From: Haliotis asinina
Taxonomy: Eukaryota; Mollusca; Gastropoda; Lepetellida; Haliotidae
Reading direction: 5' to 3'
NCBI RefSeq assembly: GCF_037392515.1
Contig: NC_090280.1
Coordinates: 20,150,618-20,214,617 of the forward strand
Length of the DNA: 64,000 nt
Shown: piece after piece, positions 32,290 to 43,870 of the stretch
Numbering within the stretch: position 1 is the stretch's first letter
Layout of the letters: each line of letters opens with the position of its first letter
Translations under genes and position numbers: made by a program
Notes under the pieces: generated by a model
The model's database searches: none
Told to the model about the DNA's origin: nothing
The model's input: the letters and a program-made list of their open reading frames with translations, nothing else

Positions 32290-32545
32290 ACCGGTGTAGT
32301 GTAGTGTAGTGTATAGTGTATACAACAATGGATTGACTATCCGTGTGATGGATAGATGTAGTGCTGGTATGCAAGAATGGCTGTAAAGCTAGCATGCAAT
32401 AATGCATTTAATGCTGGCATGCAACAATGAATGTGTTGCTGGCGTGCAATAATGAATGATGTAATATTGGCGTGCAATAATGAATGTAAATCTGGTATGA
32501 AAGAGTGTCTGTAAAGCTAGTATACACAATAATGAATGTAATGCC
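32290..32545. repeat. irregular minisatellite (tgcaataatgaatg)
   Basis: 'gcaataatgaatg' recurs at several places between about 32395 and 32540, with 'gctggcatgcaac'/'gctggcgtgcaat' variants; preceded by gtagtgtagt repeats at 32296. Confidence 0.8.
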
Positions 32546-32782
32546 CTCTGATGCAAGGATCTGCTCATCATCGGTCTCCATGCCAGCATCGTTAACCTGC
32601 TGTATTTCCGGTGTTCGTCAGTGTAGCTGAAATGCTGCCGAGTGTTGAGCGGACGTTGAAGATTCCGGGTCAGACAACAGGTGGCCCAGCACAAATTCGT
32701 ACACCTAAAAAGATATGGTTGTCAAGCTCGCTGACTCAGTAGCTCATATTCTATCCTCTCCGGTGAGGATCTGCGTTGGCAC

Positions 32783-32985
32783 TGGTCTTCTGTAGTACTT
32801 GCTTGTCGTAAGAGGCGACTAACGGGATCGGATGATCAGACTCGCCGACTTGGTTGACACATGTCATCGTATCCCAGTTGCGTAGATCGATGTCCATGTT
32901 GTTGATCACTGGATTGTCTGATCCAGATTCGGTTATTTAGAGACCGCCGCCATATAGCTGAAACATTGCTGAGTGCGACGTTAAA
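32783..32985 (+). mobile_element. repeat family S2
   Basis: 'gtcgtaagaggcgactaacg', 'ggatcggatgatcagactcg', 'gttgacacatgtcatcgtat', 'gatcgatgtccatgttgttg', 'agaccgccgccatatagctg', 'gagtgcgacgttaaac'. Best-preserved S2 copy in the window. Confidence 0.93.
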
Positions 32986-33569
32986 CAACTCTCTGTGGCA
33001 TCATGTGAGTCACACAAAAAACAAATGTGTACCCATAGATGTCTCTTGTAACGTTATATTTGTCTTTCTTTGGACAACACACAGCCTGGCCAAGCTGTAC
33101 AAGAATCACATATTACCGCTAGTTTAACTCAATACCGGTAGCGGAACAACCACCAGTACCGCAGCAATTGTAGTTGAAAATATCATTGGTTAATAATTTC
33201 AACATAGGTCAAAAATATCATAGAGTCGCATCTACACAATATCATGGAGTCGCAGCTGCGAGAAACAGGGTTACGTACTTTCAGGATTACATAAAACGTT
33301 GAATGGCGCCGAATAATCTTTCTTAACTTATACTGTTTTTGTTTTGCGATTGTTCTTTTTAGGGTTTTATTTATTATTATTTTCTTATTATTATTTGATT
33401 TGAATTTATATATTTTATCTTGCTTCGTTTAATGGTGCCTTTAGCAAGACTTCAATCAGAACACAGTGAAGAGCACCTTCATATAGTTGACAGCTCAGTA
33501 TTTAATAACCTTTCTGGATGTATATCGACAGGCTGCCTGTCTCATACCAGTGTCGATAGAGTGGGCGGG
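32986..33569. other. intergenic, nothing seen
   Basis: AT-rich with a short TTATTATT tract near 33370. No gene supported. Confidence 0.45.
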
Positions 33570-33710
33570 TTGGTTTTGACGCCGTTTAGCAATATTCTAG
33601 CAACATGACGCCAGATATCCGCTTCACACACTGCACACATATGGGGAATCGAATCTGGACCGTCGGCGTGACAATCGAACGCTGTAACCACTAGGCTACC
33701 CCGCGCCCCC
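33570..33710 (-). mobile_element. SINE S1
   Basis: 'ttttgacgccgtttagcaat', 'ggggaatcgaatctggac' (B box), 'ccactaggctaccccgcgcc' (A box). Nearly full length. Confidence 0.92.
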
Positions 33711-34096
33711 GTGTGTCAATAGAAGTACACACTATAACATGTCAGTACGGTGCAGTAAGACTAAAATGAGGAATGTGTGATATTAGCGGATACATTTATC
33801 TGTAAAGTGTGTTTATATATTTCAAGAATACGTTCATGAAAGATTTCAAACTGACAATATGTTCATGACAGCTTTGTAAATATATGCAAATTTATGCAAA
33901 TGAAACGGAATATTGTTGTCACATTATTGTTATACCAATAAATCCTTTTGTAACGTATTTTCGATTTCTTCATTCTTGATAGAGGTCATAGAGCTATACG
34001 TTTTAGAACAATCGGCAGGACACGGTTTTACAAAGCGATCTTAACGCTAAGGAGGTCGTAACTGCAATACTTTAATATAGATTTACGATTTGTTCA
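33711..34096. other. spacer with one lone minisatellite monomer
   Basis: At about 34037-34092 the sequence 'cttaacgctaaggaggtcgt', 'aatactttaatatagattta' matches one unit of the 54-bp minisatellite at 1.6-2.1 kb. Otherwise unrecognised. Confidence 0.6.
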
Positions 34097-34154
34097 CTCT
34101 CACGTAGCCAGAATGTTCCCAACAAGACAACATTGCACTATGGCTACGTGAGAG
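34097..34154. repeat. 58-bp hairpin
   Basis: Perfect 14-bp arms, 'ctctcacgtagcca' (34097-34110) and 'tggctacgtgagag' (34141-34154), around a 30-bp loop that has its own short inverted repeat (aatgtt/aacatt). Confidence 0.85.
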
Positions 34155-34227
34155 ATGCGAGTCAGATAATTAGGTGATGCGTGAGTCTGTACCTATATAT
34201 TCACATGTTAACATTTTTTACGTCACC

Positions 34228-34326
34228 TTTCACCACACCACACACCACACACCACACACCACACACACACACACACACACACCACACAGGCACGCACATA
34301 CACACACACGTGTGTGTGTGTGTGTA

Positions 34327-34362
<36 letters not shown>

Positions 34363-34386
34363 CTAGTTTATATGCGTCTCTCTCTG

Positions 34387-34474
<88 letters not shown>

Positions 34475-34475
34475 T
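34228..34475. repeat. compound (CA)n, (GT)n, (TA)n microsatellite
   Basis: CACA tract 34228-34310, GTGT tract 34311-34343, TATA 34344-34362, TCTC tract 34377-34398, then TA for about 75 bp. CA followed by GT makes a potential long hairpin, and the TA tract could extrude a cruciform. Confidence 0.95.
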
Positions 34476-35693
34476 GAGCCCTAGATAATAGCCACCCTAA
34501 ATTTTGTGATGTTTCAAATGATCCGATATATCAGCATACTAAACATCTATGCGTTATTTCATCGGACAATACAAAATGTAACCCCTGTAACAGAAAACTG
34601 CTGTTAAACTGATTTCCTCTGTTCATTGTCCATTACACGTGTTTTTCTTCATGTAACTTTTCGGAGCAGACTTTAAAAAGCTGATTAGTCTGAGCCCAAT
34701 TTTGAATAAAGTATATTCAAACACACAAACAAACACCTGAAACTGTTATCAAGCATATATGCAAACTATGACGAAATTCAAACAATACCTCAGTATGATA
34801 CAAAGGTTACTAATGTCACTAACTGAGGACTTTGTTGATATAAACTATGACTCATCTAGACTAAGTGTTATCAAAACACTAACCCTTGTTAGACAAATCC
34901 CACTTTGGCTATGTGAAAGACCTGTTTTGACAGAATCTGCCTAAGCAAGAGGACACCTTACGCCATAATCTTACGATCATCGCTTTGAGTCCCTGTCCAC
35001 AGAACGTTCATAGCGCTGCCATACTCGTACGTCTATGATCAATAAACCATTGAGTTACGACAGGTCTTAACTTTACGAAGGCTTTGTGGATCAAGGCCTT
35101 GGCTCTAAGTCCTAATAAGGTAATTGTTGTTAATCAACTAAATTATATCCCTGAATCCTGGTGAAATCAAATCACTCTGAAGGGTCTCATTAAAATCACA
35201 TCGTCCTTCTCTCTACGCTAAACGAGGAAATAAACCACGTCATAACGAGGTCATGTCAGAGCGACCTTCAGTGGAAGATATCCATATATGGATGAACACC
35301 TTCATCGTCACAATGAGAGCGACGTTTCCGTGTAGATGCTAACACTGTTATTAAGCCAGTGGTTACAACATGATTGTACTATACGTAGCCCCGTCAGCGA
35401 ACAGTGTGCCTGGTTATGAGCACCATACATCATTACATTAGTGTGGCTTGGGGCATCTGACTTTTAACTTGGTCGTGGTCATAACATAGACTGAGAAGAT
35501 GCAGACAATATGGAGACAATCGAACTCTTGACACAGACAAACGGAAATAAATTACTTACAGAGCTAACCTCGACCTAAAGAGTCATATGTCAATCGAGTC
35601 AAACTTTTATAACGTTTGAAAGAAAACTTGATATAAATTCACGCATCACTAACAAAAACGTGTAATAAGATCTTATCTAACTTAAGGGAGTCC
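34476..35693. other. intergenic, possible foldback
   Basis: A weak foldback-like pair lies at about 34995-35090 ('tgtccacagaacgttcatag' against 'ttacgaaggctttgtggatc'). A 61-codon frame at 34759-34944 has no recognised relative. Confidence 0.4.
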
Positions 35694-35798
35694 ACCTTTA
35701 CGCCTTTATAATAATATTCCAGCAATAACAGATTCCATGTGAGGAATCGAAGCCGTCTTTCGGCGTGACGAGCGAACGCTTTAACCACTATGCTATCC
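35694..35798 (-). mobile_element. SINE S1, internally deleted
   Basis: 'acgcctttataataatattc', 'gaggaatcgaagcc', 'ttcggcgtgacgagcgaacg', 'taaccactatgctatcc'. The middle third is missing. Confidence 0.82.
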
Positions 35799-35914
35799 AT
35801 GCTATAAAAGGAATCGGGAATTATTGTGAATTATCGGGAATTACCGTGTTCTGAACTTCTGAATAAATGAAAACATATCTAATGTCACAAACGTAAGTGT
35901 CAAACAGGCTCAGG

Positions 35915-36046
35915 AGCGGTGAGGTAGGCGAGTGGTGAGAGTATTCACTCGTCATGTCGAAGACTTGGGTTCGATTCCCCACATGGTTTCCCCTGCCGTG
36001 ATATTGCTGAAATGTTGCTAAAACGGCGTAAAACTAAACTCACTGA
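35915..36046 (+). mobile_element. SINE S1, internally deleted
   Basis: 'ggtgaggtaggcgagtggtg', 'gggttcgattccccacatgg', directly joined to 'tttcccctgccgtgatattg', 'aaacggcgtaaaactaaact'. Lacks the 'gggtacaatgtgtgaagccc' part. Confidence 0.88.
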
Positions 36047-36056
36047 CAGACAAATA

Positions 36057-36128
36057 GGGGTCCCCTGATGGTCATAGCGTTCGCTCGCTACGCCGAAAAC
36101 ACGGGTTCGATTCCCGACATTGGTAGTC
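36057..36128 (+). mobile_element. SINE S1 head only
   Basis: Only the tRNA-like part is present: 'ggtcatagcgttcgctcgct', 'acgggttcgattcccgacat'. It follows the tail of the previous copy after 10 bp, so the two may be one dimeric insertion. Confidence 0.8.
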
Positions 36129-36233
36129 ACTCACTGTAGTGACTATTGGAGGATGATATACATAATAATCCGAGATCTTTTATGGCTAAATCTTCTTTTA
36201 ATTCTTTGACAGACAATGTTCGGGTTATATAAT

Positions 36234-36235
<2 letters not shown>

Positions 36236-36273
<38 letters not shown>
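36236..36273. repeat. (CA)n microsatellite
   Basis: About 18 CA units followed by TATA-rich sequence to 36300. Confidence 0.95.
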
Positions 36274-36277
<4 letters not shown>

Positions 36278-36438
36278 ATATATATTTATATATATATAAA
36301 TAAATAAAGTGATGAGAATACCGTGCGTACTGTACAGTTCAAGTGAAATCACTTCTCCCTGAAGATACACGATTGAAAGATGTAGATCTATATATCTATC
36401 TATCTATGATATATATGAGAGATACACATATATATATG

Positions 36439-36454
36439 AGGGGGAGACAGAGAC

Positions 36455-36491
<37 letters not shown>
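36439..36491. repeat. (GA)n microsatellite
   Basis: GGGGGAGACAGAGA leading to a pure GA run. Confidence 0.95.
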
Positions 36492-37238
36492 TGGTTCCGT
36501 GGAGAATACCTCAGCGTTGCAAAACACTCACATGCCTTGGGGATATCAACTGAGATGGTCAGCTATAGCTTAAGTAGCGTAAGCTGATCTGGAGTCGTGA
36601 TAAACACTGTTGCCCTTCCGTGATAGGAATCTGATTTCACTCCGGTACACATGTTTATAATTCATCATGTCTGGAGGCCACTGTTTTGTAGTCATGTCAA
36701 TTCTAAATGTTCATATACGCAGACATTACGTTCAAGGTCTTCCGCCATTACACCCTCGTCATACCTGAGGCGCAATGAGCCGGGATACTGTCGGATTGAA
36801 GATTCCGAAATATTCCTTGAAATTCGAACTGACTTTCGAAAAATTCTTACTGCATTGCGAATGCATTCCAATTATTCGGGTCAGTTCTTATAGAACATGC
36901 CCGAAAAGTATCGAACGGTATTTGAAGCTTGCTTTAACTGCATCTTAAGTATTCTTACTGCATTCTAAGAGATATGCCCGTTAGAACCCACACCACCATC
37001 CCCACATCCTCTATGTCTCTACGAATGTTAGATATAACCGTTAGGACACCAACCCTACCCCACCACTCCTCTACATGCATTTAAATATTTATGTTTGTTT
37101 GAATATATGTATTTTATTCAGCATTAAAGGTTACTGGGTTCACGTTATTCAACTTATCAAAACCCGCCTCCGACAATTACATGGAAAATTACATCTGATG
37201 GACAATGAAGAGAGGAAAACACATAAACTGAAACGCTT
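36492..37238. other. intergenic, nothing seen
   Basis: No supported gene or interspersed repeat. Confidence 0.45.
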
Positions 37239-37285
<47 letters not shown>

Positions 37286-37640
37286 GGTTTATTTCGTAGA
37301 TATGGCCATGAGGCCAATAGTACAAAATGACATCTTGTGTTAAATTACTGCAGAGCGCCTGGACAAGATTTTATTTTAAAAAATTGCGTGACGGAGTATA
37401 ATGTTATGGTTCTTAGTATTTAGAAGATGTATAAATTTATGTATATCCGGGTTCATGGAATAGATACTTGGTATATAGTGGGTTCGTTCTGCTGCATAAA
37501 GAGGACATTTCATCAGCACATGATACTCATCCTCTGGTGTATATTTGCAATAGTCACACATGATGCTCATCCTCTGGTGTATATTTGCAATAGTCACACA
37601 TGATGCTCATCCTCTGGTGTATATTTGCAATAGTCACACA
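37239..37640 (-). mobile_element. LINE 3' end with (CTGT)n tail
   Basis: On the minus strand the frame at 37597-37376 ends with 'DYCKYTPEDEYHVLMKCPLY', a C-x2-C...H-x4-C zinc-knuckle ending typical of Jockey/RTE-like LINE ORF2 C-termini. It is followed by a short 3' UTR with 'gaaataaacctg' (AATAAA) and a (CTGT)n tail, seen on the plus strand as ACAG repeats at 37239-37286. A 38-bp segment with the knuckle is repeated three times (about 37520-37635). Confidence 0.8.
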
Positions 37641-37929
37641 CGGCTAAACTCAGATCAGTGTCTTTAGAAACGCTTACTATATACAATGAATTTAAAATCG
37701 TGTCATATATACCTAGCTAGTGACAGACTAATGCTCCCGTACAGAATGGTGGCTATATCTAAGCCAACTTTTAGGATTTCAAAGTCTTGTATATAATCAA
37801 CCCGGCAGGTGACATACTTTGGACTTTTAAGAAGACGTGATTGACATCTTCCACAAGAGTACCTCAATGGCAAGCTTCATTTTAAGATAAACTGACAAAA
37901 GATCAGCATTTTAGGAACTAGTATGTTGT

Positions 37930-38480
37930 GTGAGTTAGTGAGTGACTTAAAATTTAAAGTCACTTTGGCAATATTTCGGCCATTTCACGGCTAACACAAT
38001 ACATAGATTAACAATAATGAAAGATAGATCATACAATCCTGTCAACGAACGACAGTAAGATAACTAGAAAATTACATGTACATCTAGTAATTAAATCTTA
38101 AACAGTTTGGCTGTAAGGGACAACGCAATATAAAAATAGGCTATAGATCACCAACAACTGAAGGTAGATCACCACACTAGCGACCATGGGGACTTGCGGT
38201 ACTTTTGTTACCTGCATGGACCCTAGTTGGATATACACCATCTCCTCGGTCGCTGTCGATTGTAAAAATGTTGGTCAAAATTAAAATAACAAGAATACTA
38301 CGTTTAAAAATCCTGGTATGTTTACATTGACTTTGAACATCTGGAGTGTTACGTACCCTCTCAGGAGGACAATAATTTTATAATACTTCAACCCTCTTTG
38401 AGGGTACAACCACTAACAATTTTAGTTACTAATCTAAACTACCAATCATTAAATGTGGTTAACGAGATCTTAGTGATTAC
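37930..38480 (-). mobile_element. 3' end of LINE family L1x (5'-truncated)
   Basis: Matches the 48.9-49.5 kb block in the same orientation and the 3' end of the LINE at 41.2-41.66 kb in the opposite one: 'aatatttcggccat', 'cgaacgacagtaagataact', 'caccaacaactgaaggtaga', 'accatggggacttgcgg', 'tggaccctagttggat', 'gtaccctctcaggaggac'. Noncoding: a LINE 3' UTR. Confidence 0.82.
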
Positions 38481-39089
38481 AACACATTGGGGTATAATAT
38501 TTCTTTATAAATTTGCAGAACATGAAAAACGATCTGTTAGCAGACAATGGTATGCCTTCAGATAATATCATATAGAATCTGTTCAGTATAGTATGGGATG
38601 AAAAACGATCTGTCAGCAGCTGCCTTTTGGATAATGGTATGCCTTAAGATGATATCATATAAACTAAATCTGTTCAGTACAGTAAAAACCTGTTCAGTAC
38701 AGTAAAGGATGACTTCCCGTCATAATCAACAGTCAAAGATTTGAACTGCTTGATTTATATTTAGGCGGGGACTGTTTTTCAAAGGACAGCCCCCCATTTT
38801 AATCTTTCAAAAACTCTCCAGATGTTAAACGTATATTGTGAGCTGACCACTCAGTATTTATTTTGAACCCTAACTATCATGTATGGATAAGTGAACACAT
38901 TAGAACACTTATGTCCTTATCATTACATCATCAGTAAGGGGAGTAGGTAGAGTCCCCAAAGCAAGTACTTTCTGTAAACATGAAGGGGGAGTCACTTTAA
39001 CAAGCGATTGTAGTTTCAAATTGCCTTTCTGTGTGCATGTAGTTTAATATTTAAGTACGATTCTAGCTGACTTCTACCAATCTCAAACA
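38481..39089. other. spacer with local duplications
   Basis: The block 'gaaaaacgatctgt.agcag' with 'aatggtatgcctt' occurs at about 38523 and 38600, and 'cctgttcagtacagtaaa' twice near 38680-38705. May be part of an older element. Confidence 0.6.
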
Positions 39090-41660
39090 TACAAAATGTT
39101 TCTTGCAGGGTTTGAGCCTAATAACTGACATTCAATGTGTTTTTCGTAAAAACAGACGTACCATTGATCACTTCGTGCATTTAGAGCCATTTGTCAAAAA
39201 CGCTGTAATAAATAAACAACATGCAATGTTGATCTTTTTCGATCTAGAAAAGGCATGCGGAATTACATGATAATAGGATATTTTGAAAGAGTTACATTAC
39301 TTTGGATTGCGAGGTCGTTTGTCTTATGTTATTCCCAAATTTTTAAATCACTGGTGTTGTGTATGTAGAAGAAAAGGACCAATACCTTCTCGGTCCGTTG
39401 GGCCACACACGTGGTTCCCTTTTATTATGCCTCCCCCAAAAACAAGCCTTCCAGCTCAGAAATGAAACGCGTATTATTGGTTACATGTAAAAGTACAACT
39501 TGAAAGCGGAATGCGGAATATGGAATGCGAATGACCAAAACATCACAACTGGCAGTTTCAAGTACGAGTGGGTTCATTACCCTGTCTGATCATAAATGTC
39601 AGGGGTGTCCCACTATGTAGTATTTTGTCTGCCTTCTTTATTGGCATAAAGATTAACAACTGAGCAAAGGTTTTAAAAGATTCTATTGGTGGATCGTTAT
39701 TTGTGGATATACTTTAACTTTTATTGTGGAAAAAACATGCATTTTATTGGAGGACAACTGCAGCTTTATTCAAACAAGATTAATAAATGGTATTTTGAAA
39801 ATGGATTTAAATTGTATTAATACAATACAAACTAATTGTATCAATTTTTGTCGCAAATATAAGCCTCACAAAGACCCAGGCTTATACTTACATAACACAC
39901 CTCTTTCATTGGGAAAAGAAGCGAAATTCTTTCATGCTTGGTGGACACTTGGCCTTTCGACCTCATATTAAACATTTAAAAAACAAATGCCCGAAGGCTT
40001 TTGATTAGCTGCATGGTATCTCTAATACAAAGTGGGGAGGTAATATGAAAGCCATCAAAATCTACCCAGCATTTATACGCTCCAATCTTACTTTTAGCCC
40101 CACTGTCTGTGGTGAAGTCAACAGAAGCCAGTTTTAGATTCTAACTATCATCAAGCTGAGACTTCGGATCTCTTCGATCTCCAGTCGAAAGTATATATGT
40201 CAAGGCTGTTGAGTCTTAAACCATCACCGTTTCTAATTATCTGTGTTAAACTGTTTCTCCCAAATCAGCCCAACCCTGCTTATACCTGTGTTTAATCTTC
40301 TTCATGAGGATCTCTACCATTGAAACATGTTCCCTAATTCCACGTCTTAGAAGAAAACCGTTTCTTTCTGCGTCCAACATTTACCTAAACAAAACATATC
40401 CTTCTGAATTACAATACAGACAAGAATATAATCAGTTAAGAAACAAATATGAAACTTACAAATCCTTATTTACAGATGGATCCAAGGATGGTGCCACATC
40501 TGCTTGTGCCAGCCACTGTCATTGGATGCACAACAATATCTTCTCGATTACCCGATAACAGATCTATTTTTGCAGCTGAAGCAAATGTCATATCTACAGC
40601 CTTAACATGTATTAATAAACACTCTTAACATACACAATGCACAACTTTTTCCCACTCTCAGGCTATTAAAAGGTGTCTTCTCAAAATCCTCTTTAACTAG
40701 AAATTATTGAATGATGTAATGATTATGCTAGTAGCCAATACGTCATCTTCTCCTGATTGTCCAGTCATATGGAACATTTGTAATATAAGCTGTACAATGA
40801 TCGATTTTGTTGCTAAGGCAACACTCAACACATCTGTGACACCACTCCTAATTCAATACTCTGATCGCTATCATCAAATAACCATAACCTAAGGCAGAAG
40901 AAGTGGGTTACACAAGTAAATATCAATAAATTGCATCAAGTAAAAGCAACAATCGGTTCCACCTTCTTTCTTTTGTCACATTTGGGGACGTCATTGGCCA
41001 CACATGAATACTTATTAAAAGGTGAGGGTCCTCCGTCTTGTATCCCTTGTAATGAAAGAATAACGACCAAGCATGTCCTGCTTGACAGTATTGATTTCTA
41101 CCTTACATGGGATAAGTATGTGTTTAAAGAAATAGAACTGTTTCCTGAATTCTTATGTGTTTTGTAAATAGACAAATATTGTATAATTAATAGTTTAGAT
41201 TAGCAAGTGTGATTGCTCAGGTCTGTATCCAAAACGTTCAAAATAAATTTAAACTTACTACTTGCAGTACATAAGTCATTTTAATTTATGGGTTGAGTGC
41301 CCAGAATTGACAACATCTGAAAAGGATGGAGCAAACCCAGCTAGGCTTCATGCGGGTAGCAAAGGTACTGTAAGTCCCCATGGCCCCTAGTATGGTGATC
41401 TACCTTCAGTTGCTGTCAATCTACAGCCTGTTTTATATTGTATTGTTCGGTAATAGTGAAAATACTAAAGATATAATTACTAGTTTTAAGTTTATATCTA
41501 TGATGATCTAGTGTTTTACACTTCTTTGCAGACAGGGGAGTACATTCTGTAAATGTGTTTTTTCATTCATTCATAAATGTACAAATTTGTTAGTCACAAT
41601 ATGGCCGAAATACTGACGATGTGACATTAAATGCTAACTCACTCACTCACTCATTCACTC
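39090..41660 (+). mobile_element. decayed LINE with RT and RNase H (Jockey-like)
   Basis: Broken open frames in one order: RT fingers/palm about 39140-39340 ('RRTIDHFVHLEPFV', 'FFDLEKA', 'LKELHYFGLRGRL'), an RT 'LFVD' box near 39700 whose second catalytic Asp is lost, connection region 39726-39971 ('CINFCRKYK'), RNase H with 'LFTDGSKDG' near 40470, a C-terminal Cys/His stretch near 41030, and a 3' UTR (41230-41650) ending in (ACTC)n. Many stops and frameshifts; long dead. RT plus RNase H fits the Jockey/I group. Confidence 0.8.
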
Positions 41661-42886
41661 ACTCCTAGTTAATCACCGAGGATGCCGAACAGAAAAACAA
41701 CACTTACTTTAAACATTATGCTGGCTTATAAAATGTATGCATGTTTATGTAATCGAGAATGTGAGGCATTGGAGGCAAAGCATTGTGTAATGTTTGTGTG
41801 GCTTTTCTTGTTGCTCATGAGGCTGAACCGTCACGAATCGCCACAACAGATCCGGTTAGAAATGCAGTCTATTTATGTCGTTATTTATGACGTCGTGAAC
41901 ATACCTGCACAATCGCTGAATAAAACGACCTTGGTCTACCTCTCAACATTTTGTTATTTATCAAGTGAGCACGAGCACATTAGTCATAAAGTTCGTGTAA
42001 TATTGATGTTGCTTTTCTTCTGACGCATCCGTAAAGGATCGCCACGCTGGTTCTGCTTAGAAATGTAGCCGTTTAATCTCTGATTATCATTTAACAAAGT
42101 CGAGGTCACCTTGACCCTCCAGTGGGACACGCAACAAACTCCGTCCTTATAACAGGGATTATCGCGTAATAACAGGGATTATCGTGTAGAATCTCTCAGC
42201 GGCATCAAAAGCGTCATCAACAAAATCCGTCCACTCTCTAGTAAAACCTCGGATCTAGCCACAGAATGTCCACGTTACTGACAACAACCATGGTGTGAGG
42301 ACGTGGGTGACAAGTATCCAGCTTGTAAATTTACAAACAAACAAAGGTGCAGGGTTCAAAGCACGAGCTGAAACACGAACCTTGGAACGTTATAAACTTT
42401 TGACATATATAGCGGAACTGAAATATTGCTATAGATATTTCGTTTAACATAAATAAAAATGAAATATTTACCTGATATTACAATGCATCACGTTCGCTGT
42501 GACAAACGTATAGCTACATTACAAATTTCTTCCTACATCTCGAGGTGGAAGATATTTCTGCGTCCATGGCCACGCATACAGGATCTTGAAGAGAAGAAGA
42601 AATTAAATGACTGGTGTCGTGGCAATGTACCATGAAAGGCTGTAAACAGCTGTCTCCACTGTCAACGATATCGTCACCAAGCCACACAGTGCACACAACC
42701 ACCTCCATGTTCCGAATGACATTGAGATTTATCGATATTTAATGATAAAATAAGTATCATAAGTATCAAAATAAGTGTCATTTTTCATTTGATATATGTC
42801 TAACATTCAGATTCTAATATGTATATGCATACCATTAGTCACATATATATTATACTACTAATTTTGTATTTTAGATCCGTGAAACC
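41661..42886. other. intergenic or transposon edge, nothing named
   Basis: A 113-codon plus frame (41682-42023) and short direct repeats ('aacagggattatcg' twice at 42154-42185) are seen; no family recognised. The start of the MULE relic may reach upstream of 42886. Confidence 0.4.
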
Positions 42887-43870
42887 ATGCCGAAGCTCAT
42901 GGAAAAGGTTACGAAGACGCTGAGCCCAGTGTCGAGTCTTTTTGACGAGGTAGTTTCATCTCTCAAGAATGACCCATGGACGGAAGAGAACCGTTCCCTA
43001 GTTACCTCCATGCCCACCTTCCACACGAAGAAAGATGTCTTGTACAGAACCAGACGAGCGGCACTCCCACCCCTGCCATCCCACAGACGAGATCTTGACG
43101 TTCTAGACCATCTCAAACAGGAGAAAAATTCCTGCTGATTGACGATGGCAGTGATAACAGGATCCTTGGCTTCAGCGCCACACCAAAAAAAAACACATTT
43201 TAATTACATTTTCAAAAACATTGTCTTTCAGATGGACTTTGAAGATGCGGCCAGGAGTGCAGCATTGACAGTCTTCCCCATGACGACGATGAAGGAGTGG
43301 TTTTTTCACTATATCCAGTGTATCTGTAAGAAAACCCAACAGTGTGGGCTGCAGACAAGCTATAATGTGGACCCAGAGATCACCCGGTTCATCCGACGAT
43401 GTGCAGTTCTGCCATTGGTCCCGTTAGCTTATGTAAGTTTTACTTATTCACCTATCTAACTTAATCCTAAAGTAATTACAATACTAAAATCATTTGACAT
43501 GTGCTGTTTACATGATTCGTCTAATAAACATATCTGATTTTTGATGATGTATGGATACAAGCCTTAGCAGACATGCCCCAGGATCCCCGCTGTGTTCAGG
43601 TTGCAGATTATGTTACATCGAACTGGATGGAAACCGCCAAGGAGGACGGGAACCATCACGACACCAGTAGGCCAAGAACAAATAATCACTAGGAAGGGTG
43701 GCACGGGCGCATGAAGAAGATCATTGGGAAAGCACACCCGAATGTCTTTGAGCTGAAGACAGAATGCAAACTGGTGGAGTATGAGGCCGGTCAGCGTCAT
43801 CCTCCCAAGAAGGCGCGATATTCAAATCTGCAAGAAAGATACATGGCCACAAGGAACAGATTAAACCGTG
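42887..43870 (+). pseudogene. MULE transposase relic
   Basis: Three pieces in one order, separated by frameshifts: 42887-43136; 43233-43437 ('FEDAARSAALTVFP', 'EWFFHYIQCI', 'RRCAVLPLVPLAYV'), matching the end of a Mutator-like transposase core; and 43565-43860 ('DYVTSNWMETA', 'NHHDTSRPRTNN', 'GRMKKIIGKAHPNVFEL'), matching the following region of the same family. The N-terminal DNA-binding part is not seen. I did not identify terminal inverted repeats. Confidence 0.78.

Noticed and set aside
34174-34488. His/Thr- and Tyr/Ile-repeat ORFs
   Set aside because: Translations of CA, GT and TA microsatellites.
2705-36128. tRNA genes suggested by A-box and B-box sequences
   Set aside because: The boxes sit in the heads of many dispersed S1 copies with a shared non-tRNA body and (CTCA)n tail; no cloverleaf with acceptor pairing is kept. 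They are SINEs.
42154-42185. Homing-endonuclease-like site ('taataacagggattat')
   Set aside because: Resembles such a site only in part and is a short tandem duplication; no endonuclease gene is near.
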